A DNA stretch of 64,000 nucleotides from Plantago major (lineage: Eukaryota; Streptophyta; Magnoliopsida; Lamiales; Plantaginaceae). A program made the position numbers and the translations under genes. This document shows, in pieces, positions 21,193 through 32,660 of the stretch. The notes under the pieces were generated by a model that made no database searches, was not told where the DNA came from, and saw only the letters and a program-made list of their open reading frames with translations. Positions within the stretch are counted from its first letter, which is position 1, and each line of letters starts with the position of its first letter. The stretch is taken from the NCBI GenBank assembly GCA_026545765.1, contig CM048844.1, positions 72,879,035 to 72,943,034 of the forward strand. The letters are read 5' to 3'.

Positions 21193-22557
21193 GTGTTACG
21201 ACAGAAGTCGATGATGGATTGGATAAAGCTTGGAGATGGTAATACCGCCTTTTTCCATGCACAGGTGAGGGAAAAGAACCGGAGAGCTGGGATTTATCGA
21301 CTCCTTGCGGAGGATGGTCGCATATTACACCGAGCTGTGGATATTAAGCAGGAAGTCCTTGACTTCTATACTGGCCTCGTAGGTACGACTCCTTCACGTC
21401 GGGCGGGGATCGACATTGGGATTCTTCGATCCGTTCCTCACCTAAACCATGGTGATCACATGCTCCTGCTTGAACCGGTCACACATCGAGAGATTTATGC
21501 GGCTTTAAAAGATATTGGGGATCTTAAAGCCCCCGGGATAGATGGATTCAATGCATGCTTTTTCAAGAAAGCTTGGCAGCTCGTACGAACTGATGTATAC
21601 GCGGCGGTGGTTGACTTCTTCGACACTGCTTCACTCTATCCTGCTTTGAATTGCACACCGGTTACTTTGATTCCTAAAACCCCTACGCCTAATATGGTTC
21701 GAGAGATGCGACCGATTGCCTGTTGTACGACTGTTTACAAGATCATCTCGAAAATCCTCACAAACCGTATCGGAAAAGTCATTAATAGCATTGTTGATGA
21801 GAGCTAATCTGCTTTCCTCCCTGGGAAAGTTATTCAAGATAACATCCTCCTTGCGCAAGAACTTATGAGGGGATATAATCGCAAAGGAATCTCTCCTCGA
21901 TGTATGGTGCAGATGGATTTACATAAGGCTTATGATACAATAGACTGGAGCGCTCTTGAGGTTATCATGAAGGAGTTGGGATTTCCCACACTTTTCGTCA
22001 ACTAGATTATGTGCTGTGTCACAACGGTGTCTTACAGATATGTGCTTAATGGATCTCCATCCAAGCTTCTGAAAGCACGAAGGGCATTGTGTCAGGGAGA
22101 TCCCCTTTCTCCATTCCTATTTGTACTTGTCATGGAGTATCTACACCGGTGTTTACAGCAGCTGAGGAATTGCCCGGATTTCAATTTCCACCCGAAGTGT
22201 GAGAAATTATCCATTACCAATCTATGCTTTGCGGACGACTTGATGTTTTTTATGCGAGGAGATGAACGCTCGGTCCATTTAATGATGCAACAACTCCACC
22301 ACTTTTCTGAGGCATGTGGACTACAAGCCAACCGAGCCAAAACCAAAGTGTATTTTGGGGGCCTGTCACACGAGGAACGCCAACAGTTACTCGTGACCAC
22401 GGGTTTCGGGATTGGTACCCTCCCGGTGCGCTATTTGGGAGTCCCGCTCTCCCATCGTCGGCTCACCATTGTGCAATACCAACCTCTTCTGGATCGTATT
22501 CTTAGTCATATTAAGCATTGGTCGACGAGACTTCTTAGCTATGCTGGTAGAGAGTAA
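21193..22557 (+). pseudogene. LINE reverse transcriptase
   Basis: WIKLGDGNTAFFHAQVREKN opens the region. RT blocks follow: LKAPGIDGFNACFFKKAW, MRPIACCTTVYKIISKILTN, MVQMDLHKAYDTIDW, LCQGDPLSPFLFVLVMEYL and the catalytic FADD at 22228-22239. In-frame stops lie at 21805-21807 (TAA, expected Gln), 22003-22005 (TAG, expected Trp) and 22555-22557 (TAA, expected Gln). Otherwise the frame is continuous, so decay is by point mutation. Confidence 0.85.
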
Positions 22558-23516
22558 TTGATCAAGAGTGTTATTACTTCCATTACTGCTTATTGGCTTC
22601 AGGTGTTTCCTTTCCCAAAAGCAGTTTTGGACCATATCCAGCGTATCTGTAGGAGCTTCTTATGGAGTGGTAAGGACGGAAATTACCACAAGGCACTTGT
22701 ATCTTGGAAACAGGTTTGCACTCCCCGATGTTGCGGTGGTTTGAACATTATTGACTTGCAGGTTTGGAATCTGGCTCTTATATCGAAACTCCTGTGGAAA
22801 ATCCAAACCAAGGCGGATTCGCTGTGGGTCCGTTGGATACATAGCTACTACATAAAGACTCAAGATGTGGTGGATTGGGTAGCTCCGATGAGTTGCTCAA
22901 CGGTGATCAAGGCAGTCCTCCGAGTTCGTGAGTTACTCCATGGATCGCTGTGCTGGAATGCCCAATTGGGGGCCCCGAGGTACTCTATTCGGGAGATCTA
23001 CAAATATCTTCGGGGTCCCCACCCTACTGTTGACTGGTGTGACCTGGTTATCCGCAACCAGGCTCGACCGAAGGTCTTGTTCATCCTATGGCTGGCCTTA
23101 CATCGCCGACTTGCGACAAAAGACGGATTGGCTTTCTTTGGTATTTATACGGACGGATGTTGCAGCTTATGTTCGGGTATGGAGTCAATTGACCACATGA
23201 TGTTCCAATGCCCTGTAACCTATGAAATCTTCCGGATTGGTTTGGCTTGGATGCGGATCCAACATCCACCACTCACGACTTGGCCATTGCTACTTACTTG
23301 GCTACGCCGACTTGCCCGAGGAAAGGATGGAAGAGCTGATGTGTTCCGTGTATTGTTGGCTGAGTCCATATACCATGTTTGGTAGATAAGAAATGAGAAG
23401 ATTTTCAAAAGCAAAGCTCTGAATATCCAGGAAACAATTAGATCGATCATTCATATCACGACACTGAGATGCTTCAACAGAAAAGCCGCGGAACTTATAC
23501 AGAATTTCGATTAGCC
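22558..23516 (+). pseudogene. LINE ORF2 C-terminal zinc-binding region
   Basis: Continues the RT frame: LIKSVITSITAYWLQVFPFP, SFLWSGKDGNYHKALVSWKQ and the zf-RVT block LHRRLATKDGLAFFG, CCSLCSGMESIDHMMFQC. A TAG at 23383-23385 stands where Trp is expected, after which the frame continues to about 23516. No RNase H follows. Confidence 0.8.
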
Positions 23517-23656
23517 TAGATCAGTTCCTAGTTTAGATTCTTTTGTCCTCTTGTTTGCTTCGTTATGTTATAGTTTTGGGCCTGGACGGTACTAGTCGGC
23601 CCCTAAATGTACGTACAATGTTTTTTGATATCAATAAGACATGTTCTTTCGTTCCA

Positions 23657-23658
23657 AA

Positions 23659-23736
<78 letters not shown>
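23657..23736. repeat. poly-A and (AT)n microsatellite at LINE tail
   Basis: Twelve A residues followed by about 34 AT units, ending exactly where the Gypsy LTR begins. The tract is the LINE tail, expanded into a microsatellite. Confidence 0.9.
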
Positions 23737-23741
<5 letters not shown>

Positions 23742-24623
23742 ATACGGACATGTGTCCAATCCGTTAAGAGCGCCATAGAGCGTGTCCTAGAGTGCATCAA
23801 GGCTGAGATAGCCAATCCAATGCTAGTCCGACCTTCAAATGGTCTGACCTAAGGGAAACCATCTCAGGTCAACTAGTACGTACAAGTCAACACACCTTCT
23901 CAGCTAAGTCCGACCAAGCTAGGTGTGTGACTTCCGAACCTGGCAAAAGGTCACATGGTCCTTCCAAGTACCACAAACTGTCAGTCCTAGGATGCCAAAT
24001 GGACCGGACGAGAAAATCTCGGACGCCACCATCGCATTAAGACCAAACGTATATGACAGAACCACTGAGATAATTACGTGGAACTCTAGGCTCGGACACC
24101 TTGAGTTACCTAAGGGCAGATCAACCAAGCAGACAAATCTGTCCGAAGGACTTACACGGACCAAACGTGCGGAACAATACTGTCAGAGGGAAAGGTCCAA
24201 ACTACCCTCCTGGGCCCATTAATTAGTATTGGATTAATGTTCACTATTGGGCCATGGGCCAAAGGTAGCATTGGTGTCCAAATCTGAGGCATACAACTTG
24301 GCATTATCTTATGAGTCACTTCACAAGCAAATGATAACTATAAATATAGCACAAGGTCCAAGACCTTAAGGTAAGTGACATTTGGCATTATAACCTTCCT
24401 CATAACTATTACATTGAAAGCTCCCCACTCTCTCTTGAGTAAAGTCTCTTACCGGATTGACATACGCAATCCAGGCAACCCTTTCTAACCCCCCCCCCCC
24501 CCCCCACTTAGTCCTTTCAGGTAACCCAGCTCGGACAGGTACCACCTTGGACTTCAAGCGGGAGACGGGTGTTAGACTAGGTTGCTTGTGATAGTTTAGT
24601 TAGTTAGTGTTCGAGGTGTTACA
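23737..24623 (+). repeat. 5' LTR of Tat element
   Basis: Starts TGTTGATACGGACATG and carries a TATA box at 24338-24348 and a run of about 19 C at 24487-24505. The end is read as GTGTTACA at 24623. The 3' LTR ends TATTACCCCTCAACA, so about 8 bp have probably been lost here or the true end is a few bases away. Confidence 0.88.
24337..24348 (+). promoter_or_regulatory. TATA box, 5' LTR of Tat element
   Basis: ACTATAAATATAG in the LTR, with transcription expected to start near 24375. The same box is at 37840-37851 in the 3' LTR. Confidence 0.65.
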
Positions 24624-24649
24624 AAAGGTTTCGTGGCTGAGTTAGACTG

Positions 24650-26694
24650 ATGGCAAGAACAAGACGGACAGCACGGACTAGTGCTGCATGCGTAGGGACT
24701 CCACCACCACGCCCACGCGAACGTCCGCCCACCCGGGGACGAAGAGCCACTATGGATGAAAGGAACGCTGGAAGGAGATATCCGAGCGACGGTCGCACAG
24801 CGAACCCATCCTCAGATGAGGGATGAGACGTTCCGCCCAGGGGAATCCGAAGTGTTCCCGAGAATGTTGTACCTGCGGACCATGGAGAGGGGATCGTACG
24901 AGCTTCTCCGGCAGAAGCTCAAGGCCCCACTACAGGTCAACAGTTTACTATGCCTGATGGTCGCATTGTCCGCATTAGTGACCTCGGATTAAGTGAGACT
25001 CAGTTCGATAGATTGCTCACGATAATCCAAGGTTGTCTCGGGTCTAACAATGCCCATCCTAAATAAGTCACTCCGCCAGTGGCTACTCCGGTTCAAGCAG
25101 AGCCTGCCCTATCAAGAAATAGTCAACGTCCGATCCAGCAGAGATTGGGGAATCAGCTACCCCAAGAGGATCTGCGAAACCTTCTAGATTGGAGGGCATC
25201 TGCTTCTCAAGTTTGAGGTGAAGGAAGTCCGAACGGAAGGAGGGAGTATCAGGAGGGGGATAACATGCATCCAAGAGTTCCACAACAAGCACCTCCGAGA
25301 GACAGTGATCATTTAGCAGAAACCATTCCGGTGGTCTGTCTAGACGAACTCCCTGCGGATGTAGCAGTTCATCCAAGGACGGGGGAGACAATGACTGCGG
25401 AGGAAATCTATGCTCAACAAAAAGCTTTGGAGGCCCAGATTCTAAACCTCGGACACCTGGTAAAAGATCATGAGCAGATAGCTACTAGTGCGCCAAATCC
25501 TTTGTGCGATGACATAATGAGAGAAAAGGAAAGGAACAGAAAGTTGGACCAAGTGATTCCGAACTTGGAATACTATTACGGGGATACCTGTCCCGTAGGC
25601 CATCTAACAAGATATAACAGTAAGATGGATTCCAAGGGGATGAGCGATAACACAAAATCTCTCACGTTCTCATCTACTCTCTTCGGAACGGCTATGGATT
25701 GGTACACCTCTTTGCCGAACAAGTCGATAAGGTCATATGCGGACCTCTCTTCCAAGTTCCTGGCACGATTTGGAAAATCAAAAAGAAGAAAGCGGACCGT
25801 AGAGCACTGGCCAAGGTTATACAAAGGGAACAAGAGGATCTGCGGACTTTCTTGGATCGCTTTAATACGGAGGTCCTCCGCGTTGAGTCACACAGTATTA
25901 AAGAACGAATCTGTCACCTGTATGCTAATACTTACAACTCTGAGCTCCAAAGTAAACTTTCTAGCCAGGAAGTAAGAAGTGAGAGACACTTGGACGACAT
26001 CTGTGAAGAGGTGATGTACGGAGAGGAATATCGAAGGAATGTTCTAGTGCGAGCTGGTTACAAGAAAGGAAAGGAGCCGCTGAAGCAAGAGCAGTGCCAG
26101 GGGAAGTTTGACCCAAAGAAAGATCATAGGGACAAAGGTTTCAGCAGAGAAAGGAGTCCGCCAAGACGATTCGCGGACTACACTCGTCTCAACAAACCAA
26201 GATCCGACATCTTGGCGACCATTGTTGAGAGAAAGTTGGATGTCCAATGGCCAAAGCCATCTCATAATAATCGGAAGAACAAGAATGCAAAAGGATATTG
26301 CAAGTTTCACAGGAGTCGTGGTCATGAGACCGATGATTGCATTCAACTGAAAACAGAGGTTGAACATTTGATAAGAGAGGGCAAGCTGAAGGAGTACATC
26401 TATACGGATGAGCCTTCCAGACATGATAGAACGGATCGAAGGGGGGATGATAACGCTACAGAACCACCACCCCATCCGCTATCCTTGCCACCTCCGCCAG
26501 CCAATCATCCGTCTCACACGGACCGACACCCATACAGGTACGATGATGACATTGAAATGGAGAACCCTCCATACAACGGAGTGATCAATGCCATAGCGGG
26601 CGGACCAACTGGGGGAGATAGTAGGAACGCAAGAGAGCGGACAGATCAGAATCTTCGGAACAATGACAGATCATACGCTGCTCCAGCGATTTGA
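24650..26694 (+). pseudogene. Tat gag polyprotein, frameshifted
   Basis: A start codon at 24650 opens a basic N-terminus (MARTRRTARTSAACVG) that stops after 58 codons at 24824. The gag domain is in two overlapping frames: 25265-25800 (LTFSSTLFGTAMDWYTSLP, a retrotrans_gag motif) and 25800-26694 (ERICHLYANTYNSELQSKL), joined by a frameshift near 25800. A zinc knuckle of the Tat kind, CKFHRSRGHETDDC, lies at 26299-26340, followed by a Pro/His/Asp-rich tail. Gag would form the particle that packages the element's RNA. Confidence 0.8.
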
Positions 26695-26701
26695 GGGACA
26701 G

Positions 26702-27434
26702 ATGCTATAGCCTTTGATGATAGCGAGATTCCTCCTCCTACGGCAGGAGGCAAGGACATTGACGATCCGGATGTTCCGCTGGTGGTTTCTTTAACCATTG
26801 CGACTTATCAAGTGAACAAAATCCTGGTGTATACGGGGAGTTCCTCAAACATCATCTCCAAAAGGACAATAGACTAGATGGATCTGGGAAGAATCCGATA
26901 TGAGAGAGTCAACTCCTCCATATTATGGTTTGGATGAGAAACTGTCCGCCCCCTAGGGAGTGTCATGCTTCACGTTTCACTTAGGACACACCCCGCAAGA
27001 GTGACACAGCTAGTCCGATTTATAGTGGTGGATCGAACTTTCGACTACAGTGACATCTTTGGTTGTCCGGGGCTCAATCAATTCCGAACTATTTCCTCCA
27101 CTCTCCATAATAGGATGAAGTTTTCGACCCCATGCGGAGTTGGAGAGGAAGTGGGGAACATCCGAGAAGCTTGGGAGTGCTACATTATGTCCACAAGGAG
27201 AGCATCTGTGCCCGTGTTGACAGTCACTGTGACTTCTAATCTGCCAGTTGTTCTTCCGTCAAAAAAGGAGAGTCCGCACATTGGAGTGGGGAGTCAGAAG
27301 GACAAGTTTCCTAAAACTGCACGAATCGAGCCTCATGAAACTCTCAAAGAAGTTGAGCTTGTTGTTGGAAGCCCGGATAAGAAGACTAGAATCGGAACAA
27401 AGATGAGTGCGGAAGTGGAAATGAAGCTCATGGC
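26702..27434 (+). pseudogene. Tat aspartic protease, active site lost
   Basis: The frame before RT matches a retropepsin: VPLVVSLTIATYQVNKILVY then TGSSSNII. The expected DTGSS has Tyr (TAT at 26830-26832) in place of the catalytic Asp (GAT). A stop follows at about 26876, then FIVVDRTFDYSDIFGCPGLN at 27020-27080, the usual protease C-terminal block (YNAILGRP-like). It is non-functional as it stands. It would cleave the polyprotein. Confidence 0.75.
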
Positions 27435-28820
27435 TTGTCTCCGAGTGATGTATTTGCTTGGAGTACTGACGAACTAAAGGGGATAGATCCGAGGATTGAT
27501 GTTCACCGTCTGAACATGGATCCCTCGATCAAGTATATCCGTCAAAAGAGAAAGGATTTTGGTCCGATCAAGGATGCCATTATATCCACCGAAGTTGATC
27601 GACTCCTGAAAGCAGGGCATATCGAAGAGGTCCATTATTCTGACTCGGTTTGCAACGTGGTTCTGGTAGAAAAATCGCCAGGCAAATGGCGGATGTGCAA
27701 TGATTTCACCATGCTAAACAAGTTCTGCCCAAAGGATCCATACCCTTTGCCACGGATAGATCAATTAGTTGACTCAACGTCCGGATGTGCGTTACTGAGT
27801 TTCATGGACGCATATCAAGGCTTTTACCAAATTCGGATGGCCAAGGAGGACATCAGGAAAACAGCTTTCTTCGCTGCAGGGGGAGTGTATTGCTTTAAAG
27901 TGATGCCCTTCGGATTGAAAAATGTGGGAGCAACTTACCAACGACTGGTAAATCAGATGTTCAAGGAAGAAATTGGCAAAACCATGGAAGTGTATGTGGA
28001 TGACATGCTCGTTAAGAGCAAAACTGAAGAACAACATGTGGATCACTTGAACAAGTGCTTCACTATCCTTAGGAAGTATGGTATGAAACTAAATCTAGAA
28101 AAGTGCACCTTCGGAGTGAGAGGAGGAAAGTTCCTAGGATACATGGTCACGGAGAGAGGGATAAGCGCAAATCCTGAGAAGATCAAGGCAATCCTAGATC
28201 TGCCCCATCCGAAGAACCTCAATGAGGTACAACAGTTTATTGGACGTCTTATGTCCTTAAGTCGTTTTATTTCGCGATTCGCGGAAAAGAACCTTTCGTT
28301 CTTCAAAATCCTCCAGAAAGGAGAGAGCTTTGAGTGGACCGCGGAATGTTCTGAGGCTTTTGAAAATTTGAAAAAGTACCTCCATTCCCCTCCGCTGCTC
28401 TCCAAACCCGTGGAAGGAGAACCACTCTACCTCTACCTAGCAATTACGGAAGAGGCAATGAGTTCCGTATTAGTACGGATTCAAGCTAATGATCACTTCC
28501 CAATATACTATCTTAGTAAAGCCCTTGCTGGGGCGGAGACAAGATACGTGAAGATTGAGAAATTTGCATATGCTTTGGTTTACACCGCAAGGCGGTTAAA
28601 TCTATATTTCAAGTCTCATAAAGTAGTAGTACTAACTACGGAACCTTTGAAACAGGTCCTGGGAAAGCCCGACCAATTCGGACGACTCTCTAAATGGGCA
28701 ATTGAGCTGAGCGAATACAACATTAGCCATCAGGCTCCGACAACCAAGAAGGCTCAAGTTGTTGCTGACTTCCTAGCGGAGTACCCTGACGCGGATTCTG
28801 AGAAAGTCCCGGACAAATAG
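27435..28820 (+). CDS. Tat reverse transcriptase with RNase H (intact frame)
   Basis: An open frame of 461 codons covering the whole RT and the Gypsy RNase H. Motifs in order: VVLVEKSPGKWRMCNDF, SFMDAYQGFYQIRM, AAGGVYCFKVMPFGLKN and the catalytic YVDDMLVKS at residues 187-195. Then come FLGYMVTERGISANPEKI (thumb/connection) and RNase H with PLYLYLAITEEAMSSVLVR and LTTEPLKQVL. Its first RNase H Asp is changed (LYLAIT), as is usual for the degenerate connection RNase H of Tat elements, which have a second one downstream. The ATG at 27435 is only the first in frame; the natural product is cut from a polyprotein. Confidence 0.88.
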   Translation: MSPSDVFAWSTDELKGIDPRIDVHRLNMDPSIKYIRQKRKDFGPIKDAIISTEVDRLLKAGHIEEVHYSDSVCNVVLVEKSPGKWRMCNDFTMLNKFCPKDPYPLPRIDQLVDSTSGCALLSFMDAYQGFYQIRMAKEDIRKTAFFAAGGVYCFKVMPFGLKNVGATYQRLVNQMFKEEIGKTMEVYVDDMLVKSKTEEQHVDHLNKCFTILRKYGMKLNLEKCTFGVRGGKFLGYMVTERGISANPEKIKAILDLPHPKNLNEVQQFIGRLMSLSRFISRFAEKNLSFFKILQKGESFEWTAECSEAFENLKKYLHSPPLLSKPVEGEPLYLYLAITEEAMSSVLVRIQANDHFPIYYLSKALAGAETRYVKIEKFAYALVYTARRLNLYFKSHKVVVLTTEPLKQVLGKPDQFGRLSKWAIELSEYNISHQAPTTKKAQVVADFLAEYPDADSEKVPDK

Positions 28821-28955
28821 GCATTTGAGTGCCTAATCACCAAGCAGATCATCCGATAGCCAGTTCCGCCAACGATCAACCCAGAAAACCTCGAGGATGC
28901 TCAGTTCATTAATCAGTCTCGGACTGCATCATGGGAGGAAACTCGGGTCAACCAA

Positions 28956-29635
28956 ATGTTCCTTCCTGATGATATCACAAGGGAATCCGACACTAACAAC
29001 TCTGGCCCGGATATTAAAAAGAAGGAGGAACACAGGTTGGAATCTCGGGAGCTTACAGAAGACCTCCAGACCAAAGAACATCCCTTTGATGTTTGGACAT
29101 TGGAAGTGGATGGTTCCTCCACTGGAAGAGTAGGAGGAATTGGAATCTATCTTAAAAGCCCTGATGGCGCGAAACTTGACTACGCGATATCCTTGGAATT
29201 CAAAGTCACTAATAATGAGGCTGAGTATGAAGCACTGTCAGTCGGACTACGTCTAGCCAAGTCCCTGCAAATCCGGAAACTCAAAGCTTACACGGACTCA
29301 CAGTTAGTTGAAGCCCAATTTTCCGGTACTTTTGCCACAAAAGGTCCGTCGATGATCAAGTACCTTGAGCTACTCAAGCAAGAAGTCAACCTCTTTGATG
29401 AGTTTACCCTGGAGAAATTTGATAGGGCCTAGAACGAAAGAGCGGACGCTCTGGCAAAGTACACATCCACAACAGCTGCTCTAGACACGAGGAGAGTAAT
29501 CCTACTCACTATTACTTACTCATCCGTCATGAGTCCTAATCCAACCGTTATGATAACTGACACAGGAAGAAACTGGATGACTGACATCTTTAGTTATCTC
29601 AAAGACGGATCTTTACCAGCTGATCGAAGGAGTTA
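28956..29635 (+). pseudogene. Tat extra (archaeal-type) RNase H
   Basis: The frame at 28956-29432 encodes WTLEVDGSSTGRVGGIGIYL (Asp), VTNNEAEYEALSVGLRLA (Glu) and KAYTDSQLVEAQF (Asp). A TAG at 29430-29432 interrupts just before NERADALAKY (last Asp), which continues in frame to a stop at about 29635. This second RNase H between RT and integrase marks the Tat lineage. It degrades genomic RNA during reverse transcription. Confidence 0.85.
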
Positions 29636-30799
29636 AGGAGTGTGCAGTACCGAGCAAACAGATATTTTATACTTGGAGAAGATTTGTACAAGAGATCTTT
29701 TGTTGGGACTCATTTGAGATGTTTAGGCCCGCAAGAGGCGAAGAATGTGCTGGAAGAAATTCACAGCGGAAGCTGCGGAAGCCATTCCGGTGGATGAACT
29801 CTTGCTCAGAAGATCATTCGACAGGCCTACTACTGGCCCACCATTGATAAGGATTCCGCTAGCTACGCTCGGAGATGTCCTGATTGTCAATATTATGTGA
29901 ACATTCCCCATCGTCCGACACACCCTATGATTCCGTCAGTCATAGCATGTCCATTTGATCAATGGGGCATTGATATTGTCGGACCATTCCCAAGGGGCAC
30001 TCAACAGAAGAAATTCTTAATTGTGGCAGTGGAATATTTCACCAAGTGGGTAGAAGCTGAAGCTGTGGCAACTATTACGGAAAGTAGAGTGCGGACCTTC
30101 ATTTGGAAAAACATCATTTGTCGCTTTGGCCTACCCAGAATTCTTATCTCGGACAATGGTGCACAATTTTCGGGCAACAGACTCAAGGAATGGTTAGCAT
30201 CTTTCAAGATTGAACAACGCTTCACATCTGTCGGAAACCCACAAGCCAATGGACAAGATGAGTCCACGAACAAGACAATTGTTAAGATCCTAGAGAAGCG
30301 GCTGAGAACGTCTCAAGAAAGTTGGGCGGATGATCTAGATGGCGTACTGTGGGCTCATCGCACCACTGCACGGACCGCGACTAGAGAGACCCCATTTGCC
30401 CTGGTTTACGGCTCAGAGGCAGTCATACCAGCGGAAATTGCAGTTGAAACTATGAGGGTCCAAGAGTTCAATGATTCCGTCAATCATGAAGCTCGAATAT
30501 TTGATCTAGACATGCTGGAACAGAAAAGAACTGAAGCATTGGCTAATATCCACAGGTACCAAGCAACTGCAGCCCGGGCCTACAACAGGAATGTTCAAGC
30601 AAAGGACTTACAGGTCGGAGACCTAGTGCTCCGCCGAGCTGATATCTTGAGCAATGTTGGGAAGCTTAAGCCTAAATGGGAAGGACCTTACAAGATTGTC
30701 GGGGCGAGAGTGAACGGAAGCTACGAATTGGAAGACGAGTACGGACACCCACTCAAGCGTACTTGGAATGCCAGGAACCTTCAAAAGTTTTACACATAG
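29636..30799 (+). pseudogene. Tat integrase
   Basis: The zinc-binding N-terminus (THLRCLGPQ, IHSGSCGSHSG, CPDCQYY) at 29700-29900 contains a TGA near 29790 where related elements have Arg. The catalytic core and C-terminus are open from 29897: QWGIDIVGPF (Asp), LISDNGAQF (Asp), NPQANGQDESTNKTI (Glu), then GDLVLRRADI and PKWEGPYKIVG, an SH3-like chromodomain-free C-terminus. It ends at 30799 with a TAG. It would insert the DNA copy into chromosomes. Confidence 0.88.
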
Positions 30800-32220
30800 G
30801 GATGGTTACGCGGACCCCTGCCGATCATTTGGATATTTTAGCTTGTGTTATTATTACGGAACTCCGCCGCCTGCTTTTTGTTAACCCTTTTGTCATTGGC
30901 CATGCTGCCCACGAGTTGTAATTGAATTTCCGTCAAATCAATACAACTTCTATCTTTCAATTTGTAGATCTGAAATTTAGTGCTTGAGTTACAAAAAAGC
31001 AAGCGATGAATTTTATTCATACGCGAAACAGAGTATATATAACAATGTCTTTGCAGTCTACAGCTTCAGATCTTTATCCGGATCTACATTTACGATACAT
31101 AAACTGTACAGGAGGTATCCGGAGAAACGTCGTCCTCCATGGAGTAAATTCCTCCGACAGGAAAGTGTTCCCCTTAGTCATCACTTCCGGGAAAACCAAG
31201 AATTTGATATGCCTGCACAACACAAGATGTTTTAGTAAGTTGGAATTCTACAATATCACCATACCTTTGATTCCCTCTACGGATCCAGTGCACAGTGTGT
31301 ACGGACACACTAAAATAGTGAGTGATTGGCACTTGGAATCTCATGCTCATAAGCAGATTGGACGGACACATCTATCATGTCCGACATCAAACCTCGAATC
31401 TTTACATCATCAAACCTCCTATCTCCAAACAGGGGTGTTTTTCAAAGATACCTGTTGGCTCGAATCCTAGCACGGAACCGATGCATTGATCGCATGGCGA
31501 CCCACCCGCCAGCAGCTCATCGGAAAGGAAAAGTTCCTACTGGGTGGATCGCACATATGACCGATAAGATCATTCGTTAGTCTACCCCCGGATGTAAACA
31601 TTTCCCAAGATCTGTGTTTTCTAACAATTGATCTTGAGCAATCAGCCCCTCCAGACCCACGCCACTCTCAAACTCAGGACAGGCGCCGGTTTGAGAGTGG
31701 ACGGGAGTCTCGAGGGGGAGACTAGTCAAGAAATCATCTTCTTATGTGTACTACCGGGCTCAAATTGTAAGATCTATCCGAGTTTGAGAAAGAAGGTGGA
31801 AATTTTCAGTAAGAATGGAAATGGGAGTCAGATTTAGGAGATCAGTGCAAAGGAGAGCTCGGGTATTTATAGATAAGACGAACCAATAGGCGTCTGACAC
31901 ATCAGAACTTTGACGTCGACGGTGGGCCTGAACTATTCGTTTGGGCCGAACAGTGTTGGGTCAAATGAGGGTACCCTACCTGATCCAGACAAGCCCATCA
32001 ACCACGTCCGAGTTTGTACCTGCTGGTCATCTTACAGGGAGATTTGCATAAATATGACCCGTCAAAGTAAGGCTATGAAAAAGGTAACAATTTCATCTAT
32101 TAAGGACAGTCCGAATATCATTAGAAAATCATCCGAGCATACAAAAACGGAGAGTACAATTTTCCGATGTCCGAGAACCATACATATTTCTAAGGGGCAT
32201 ACCCCGCCTTGTCCTTCAGT
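30800..32220. other. Tat 3' region, no sense gene
   Basis: Non-coding on the plus strand. It contains an imperfect hairpin (31646-31718) and, on the minus strand, a TATAAATA word at 31863-31870 with no ORF behind it. The scattered short frames here show no family resemblance. Confidence 0.5.
31646..31718. repeat. imperfect 28-bp inverted repeat (hairpin)
   Basis: The left arm at 31646-31673 and right arm at 31688-31718 pair with four mismatches and one bulge around a loop of about 14 bases. The inner ten bases, CTCTCAAAC against GTTTGAGAG, match perfectly. Confidence 0.7.
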
Positions 32221-32224
32221 GGAT

Positions 32225-32565
32225 TCCCGAGGTTGAGCCTTGAGATTCTGGGCCACCACCTTGAGCCCGACGAGCCTGTTGTTGCATTCGGATCCTCCTA
32301 CGGATCATCTTCACTGTCCGCTCTCTCTTTTCCTCGGCTCGCCTCCCTCTGGATCAAGAATGATTGAGTCATCCGCCGTGCCTTTACCAGGATAAATCGG
32401 AGGGTGCATGTTTCCGCAAGCGCAATTTATCCAATGCTGACAGCAATCGTACTTGGGATCATCTAGTTCTCCAACATTGAGGTTTCCCAAGTTGGGAGCC
32501 ACTGCGCTGGCATTCAGGTGACGTTGCCTAGCTCGGACTGATTTTTCTCGAGCTGACTCCGACAT
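32225..32565 (-). pseudogene. small antisense ORF of the Tat element (aORF2)
   Basis: An ATG at 32565 opens 84 codons (stop at 32311) beginning MSESAREKSVRARQRHL, with a Cys/His-rich middle (YDCCQHWINCACGN) and an acidic patch. A shift of frame near 32330 would extend it by about 30 basic, Gln/Arg-rich codons to a TGA near 32224. A TATA box lies about 100 bp upstream at 32661-32670. I recognise no family. Because it is antisense to the element and separate from the larger antisense ORF, it could be a second antisense gene or its last exon. Confidence 0.45.
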
Positions 32566-32660
32566 ACTGGAGAAATCTGATTTTTTCAAAGAGTAAAATT
32601 TCTAGAAAAGGAGAGGTTGAAGAAGGGTAAAGCAGTGAGAAAGGCAGAATTACCATGCCC

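Larger units (their letters stand above)
20634..23668 (+). mobile_element. L1-type LINE without RNase H, plus strand
   Basis: The order is endonuclease C-terminus (20641-20874), linker (20875-21250), RT (21500-22557), zinc-binding tail (22558-23516), short 3'UTR and poly-A (23657-23668) running into an (AT)n tract. It is 5'-truncated in the endonuclease. Four in-frame stops replace expected Gln or Trp codons. The coding sequence is richer in G+C than the flanks. It belongs to a different LINE family from the one at 7701-16437, which has RNase H. Confidence 0.82.

Noticed and set aside
23545..23852. Frames of repeated Tyr-Ile at the (AT)n tract
   Set aside because: They are translations of a microsatellite.
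31006..31470. Sense-strand gene in the Tat 3' region (154 codons)
   Set aside because: No start context, no recognisable domain, and the lineage is known to carry its extra genes on the antisense strand here.
31861..31873. Third antisense TATA box (CTATAAATACCC)
   Set aside because: No ORF longer than a few codons follows it on the minus strand; probably chance in AT-rich DNA.
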